NCBI RefSeq assembly: GCF_020382885.2
Contig: NC_058508.1
Span: 7,618,055-7,682,054 of the forward strand
Direction: 5' to 3'
DNA: 64,000 bases
Source of the DNA: Scatophagus argus
Taxonomy: Eukaryota; Chordata; Actinopteri; Scatophagidae
Shown: positions 60,138 to 64,000 of the stretch, in pieces
Layout: every line of letters begins with the position of its first letter
Numbering within the stretch: position 1 is the first letter of the stretch
Program-made: the position numbers and the translations under genes
Notes under the pieces: generated by a model
Database searches by the model: none
Seen by the model: the letters and a program-made list of their open reading frames with translations, nothing else
What the model was told of the DNA's origin: nothing

Positions 60138-63100
60138 ATGGCCCTTCTTAACTACCCTGTTCCACAGTTGGATGTTACCTTGCAAGAAGTGAGCCGTGTC
60201 CTGCAGCTCACTTTGAGTCCTGACCTTTACTCTGAGTTCAAAAGTACAATAGAACAGCAGAGGGAGCTCCTTAAAGAAGGCCATCAAAAATTAGCAACCA
60301 CTGCTGCTGGCCAAGAGAACTGGGTGACGGAGCAGTTCAAGAGAGGTCTGCTGTCTTGTGCTGACCCCCTGCCTACCTCCACAGCCCTACCTGTTGTTCT
60401 TCTTCCTTCCCAAGCAAAGCGATGTACCCAGCTGGGGAGAGCAGCTGCTCTGCTCTGGGCAGCAGCTAAGCTACACAGTGAGCCCTTGTTACTGGAGGGC
60501 AATGTGCCAATGGAGCGCACACAGCAGTCTGAGGTATTCGCTGCCAGTCGAATTCCTGGCAGGTGCCAAGATGAGATTAAGGTGAGATTACAGACAGAGA
60601 TTTCTAGAACTAAAATGAAAAGTTAGAGGTTTTCAATTTTCAAAAGGTCAGACCTATACTGGTTTTAATCTGCAGCTTTGTTATCTCCAGCTCTATCCTG
60701 ATAGCCTACACGCCATCATTGCCTGTGTAGGAGGAGTGTTCCCTGTTGACATACTGTGGCGTCCCAGCACTGGTGGGCCAGTTTCTGCGCGATCTTTCAT
60801 TGACATCTACAACCAGCTGGCTCAGGTGATGGACCAACCCAGAGCAGGAAAACAGAATGATCCCTCTATCATTTGCAGCTTCTCAGCTCTGGAGCGTAAA
60901 GCCTGGGCAACCACCAGAGAAGAAATCCTGAGTCAAGGAGGGGATGCAGCAGCATCACTGGTGCTGATGGAGAGTGCTGTACTTACACTCTGTCTGGATG
61001 ACTGCGATGCACCGTCTCAACTGGCTGATATCCTCAATGCAGTTAGGCTGGGAGGAGGAGGAGACTGTCCACGTCTGAGATACTATGACAAGGTACTAGA
61101 CAGAATCTTGATGAGGATTTTAAGCTAAGCCAAGATTCCTTACCTCTTTCACACACATGTGTGTCTGTCATTCTATTGAACTAACAAATAATGGCATAAA
61201 AATGCACAAAATGTGAAAAGTTTTTCTGCTGAAAGAGAAACAAATAGTTTTATTGCAATTGAAATGATGACTGAAACCCAAGCAAATATTTGTTGTTTCT
61301 ATTTTTGACAGGTGGTGAACCTGGTGGTCTTCAAGGACAGCACAGCCGGGATGGTGTTTGAACACAGTGCTGTGGATGGGATGGTGGCTGGGCTTGTGAC
61401 TGAGCGTGTGTACAATTTGTCAGAAACCGCTGATTTAAACCTAGTCCATACTGACACAGAAAGTATGAATGGGTCTGTCAAAGTAAACAGTGTTAATTCT
61501 GTTTTCCCAACTTCCTTAACATTCCCCTTGCAGGGCATAAATACACCCAAACCAAGCTCTAACTTAAAAGCAATACACCCAGTTCTCACATTTGATGTGT
61601 CCTCATATCCTGATGTGTTTTCTACTCTCAGAGGACACAGGGGCCTGTATGATGCTTGGATCAACTTTTCTTTACAGCTTTCCCTGAGGCAGACTCTTGG
61701 GGAATCTGCTGCCAGTCACATCCTGGTCACACCTACCCATATGCGTCACTACAAACATGGCCGGTGTGATCCTACATACTCACTCACATTGCATTCTCGA
61801 AAGTTATTAGGTGCTTTGGCATCCTGCGTTGGTCCAGATAACAGTATCCAATACACTAAAGACCATCTACACCTGTTTCATGTTGCATTTTTGGAGCATA
61901 AGAGTCTTATAAGAAACACCAAAAATGGCCAAGGTGTTGGTCCCCATATAGCCGCCCTGCGTCGATCATTGCCATCTGACAACCCATTAAAGAAGTACCT
62001 GGACCCTTTCGGATGTCCATCTGTGTACCTAACAGGCACGGATCTGATGGAGGGTGTGGAGTGTGGAGTTGGAAATGTTTATGCCCAAGATCAGCTTGCT
62101 GTAACCTATCTTGGGAAGAGAGACAAGGTTCGCATTGTGCTAAATGGGAAAGGGAGCTTTGCTCTGGCACTGGAGAAACTTCAAGACAGCCTGAAGAAAA
62201 ACCTGAAGTTAGTTATGCTTCTAGCTGTACGATATGCGATTGCACACCAAATGGGAGCTCTGGAGAGTCTACTGAAACAGGGTCAAACTGACAAAACAAA
62301 TGTAGAGACATATCACTGTTCAGAGAGCCAAGACAATGGCAAAAATGCTGCTGACTCCACCTCTGGCATGAGTCCAGACTACACTCTTGTCATCCATGGT
62401 GGCGCAGGAGAGGACATGATGCTGAACACTGACGTGATTGGTGTCATTGAGTTTGCTCTACAGACGGCCTTAACCCTTGGATCCCAAGAGCTTCAACAAG
62501 GTGGCAGGAGTCTGGACTCAGTTCAGAGGTCAGTGGAAGCTTTGGAGGACTGTTTCCTGTTCAATGCAGGTAAAGGCTCGGTATTTAACAAAGATGGCAA
62601 AAATGAAATGGAAGCAACCATTGTAGATGGCAGTGCATCAAGATCAGGGTCTGTTGCTTGTGTGCAAAGTGTGAAGAATCCAATTAAAGCAGCCAGATGT
62701 GTCATGGAGAAAAGCTCACATTCACTCATTGTGGGAGATGGAGCTGAGGAGTTTTTGCATGGGTTGGAGGAGAAAGAGAAGCCTGTTGGACCTGAGTATT
62801 TCTACACTGATATACGTTACAGAGAGTTAACTGCAAAACTTAGTGGTAGAAATACCTCAAAAAACAATCACCCTCAAACAGTTGGAGCTGTGGCCCTGGA
62901 TCGCTGGAATAGATTGGCTGCTGCAACCTCCACAGGAGGGTTAGTTGGAAAGCTGAAAGGGCGAGTTGGAGATACAGCAGTAGTAGGAGCAGGAATATAT
63001 GCTGATGACAAGGTAGCTATTACATGCTCTGGAGATGGAGATGTATTTCTGAGGCACACAGTTGCACAGAAAATAGCCAGTCTGTACCATTACAAAGGCT

Positions 63101-64000
63101 ATAGCCTTAGGCAGGCATGTAGAGAAGTGATGGCTGAAAATCTGAATGGGATCTGTGCAGGAATCATTGCTGTGGACATTAAAGGTGATGCCATCATTGA
63201 AACAAATTCTGGTGTGATCTTTGTTGCCTCAATGATAAATGGCATTCCACGGGCAGAAGTCCTGAGGCCCGTGAAGAGTTTCTCTAATGTAATCTGGGAA
63301 ACGGATGAGCTGGTTGCTTACCTTAATCCCAAGCCCTGGATCCCTGGGTCAGCCATTCTGACCAGAAAAGCTCTCAATGGGGCAAGCAGCATCTTCCAGT
63401 TGGCTACACCTGATTTTGTGGCAATGCTACAAGGAGCAAGGGCTGTGTCAAGCTTGCTATGTGAGCGATTGGGGGTGCAGCGCTGTGCTTTGGTTTTCAA
63501 TCCGACATCTGGACAGGCAGCACAAATCAGGCTTCTCCCACTTCATGGCCTAGAGCCAAAATGGCAGCCCCATCTTGCCCATGAAGAAGAATTCCACACT
63601 CATGATCCAGGCTATTGCACCTCAAAAAGTGGCCCTTGCTGGGATGATGAAGCACTGGCCCAGGTTCAAGCCAGGATTAGAAGTGAACTGCCAACACCAA
63701 ACGCACCCTCTTGTTTTGACTTTTTTGGAGATGCTTCCAATGATGACCTGTTCAGTCGCATTGTGCGTGGACAGCAACAACAGTGGAGAGTGTGGGAAGA
63801 CAGTGAGCATGTGGCCTTCCTCACACCATATCCAAACTCTCCTGGACTAACTGTTGTGGTGCCACGCAAGCCACTTTCCAGTGATATCTTCAAACTTGAA
63901 GAAGCTGATTACAAAGCTCTGATCATAGCCACTTATAAAGTTGCCCAACTACTTAAAGAGGGAATGAGAGCTCGAGGTATTGCACTGATCTTTGAGGGCT
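60138..64000 (+). CDS. Carnitine acyltransferase-like / asparaginase / HIT-like fusion protein, partial 3'
   Basis: Exons 60138-60581, 60691-61092 and 61312 to the window end join in phase 0. They give 1178 residues, still open at the edge. The start ATG has a good context (AGGATGG) and follows an acceptor at 60118. Residues 1 to about 600 follow the choline/carnitine acyltransferase fold: YPVPQLDVTLQEV near the start, catalytic FEHSAVDG with His300, then HYKHGRCD and DQLAVTYLG. Residues about 640-930 follow the Ntn asparaginase/isoaspartyl peptidase fold: VIHGGAG (His644), NAGKGSVF, nucleophile TVGAVALD with Thr805, ATSTGG, GRVGDT and CSGDGDVF. Residues about 940-1040 and 1107 to the end look like HIT domains. 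Several key residues differ from active relatives (see findings). I do not know a characterised protein of this layout. Substrate and cellular place are unknown. Confidence 0.85.

Overview
The window is genomic DNA from a ray-finned (teleost) fish. The genes are split by GT-AG introns and encode vertebrate immune and metabolic proteins. The spaces between them hold typical fish repeats: tRNA-headed SINEs, several non-LTR retrotransposon fragments, a Ty3/gypsy-like LTR element, a solo LTR, foldback MITEs and many microsatellites. All gene models were assembled by hand from reading frame, splice sites and intron phase; no database search was run.

Layout, left to right: (1) 433-4344 (+), last seven exons found of card11, ending in the guanylate-kinase-like domain. 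(2) 4.7-12.5 kb, a transposon block: two non-LTR fragments lying tail to tail, then a complete insertion (7280-12450) of an LTR retrotransposon whose integrase lies before its reverse transcriptase. (3) 15480-17706 (+), chst12 in four coding exons. (4) 22091-23380 (-), c1qtnf6-like collagen/C1q secreted protein. (5) 32507-38689 (-), il2rb, nine coding exons. (6) 47850-50112 (-), ube2i, the SUMO E2. (7) 52325-53631 and 54723-55969 (-), two tandem mpst-like sulfurtransferase genes. (8) 60138 to the window end (+), a large unusual gene that joins a carnitine-acyltransferase-like domain, an Ntn-type isoaspartyl peptidase/asparaginase domain and two HIT-like domains.

Gene order recalls human 7p22 (CARD11, CHST12) joined to human 22q12.3 (C1QTNF6, IL2RB, MPST/TST), with UBE2I (human 16p13.3) placed between il2rb and mpst. 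This is neighbourhood by linkage, not an operon. card11 and il2rb are both lymphocyte signalling genes. c1qtnf6, il2rb, ube2i and both mpst genes are on the minus strand.

The most interesting item is the fusion gene at the right edge. One exon, open for at least 2.69 kb, carries the C-terminal half of an acyltransferase fold, a whole asparaginase fold and HIT-like folds. Several catalytic or cofactor residues are altered. The Ty3/gypsy element with integrase-first pol order (Gmr1-like) is the second.
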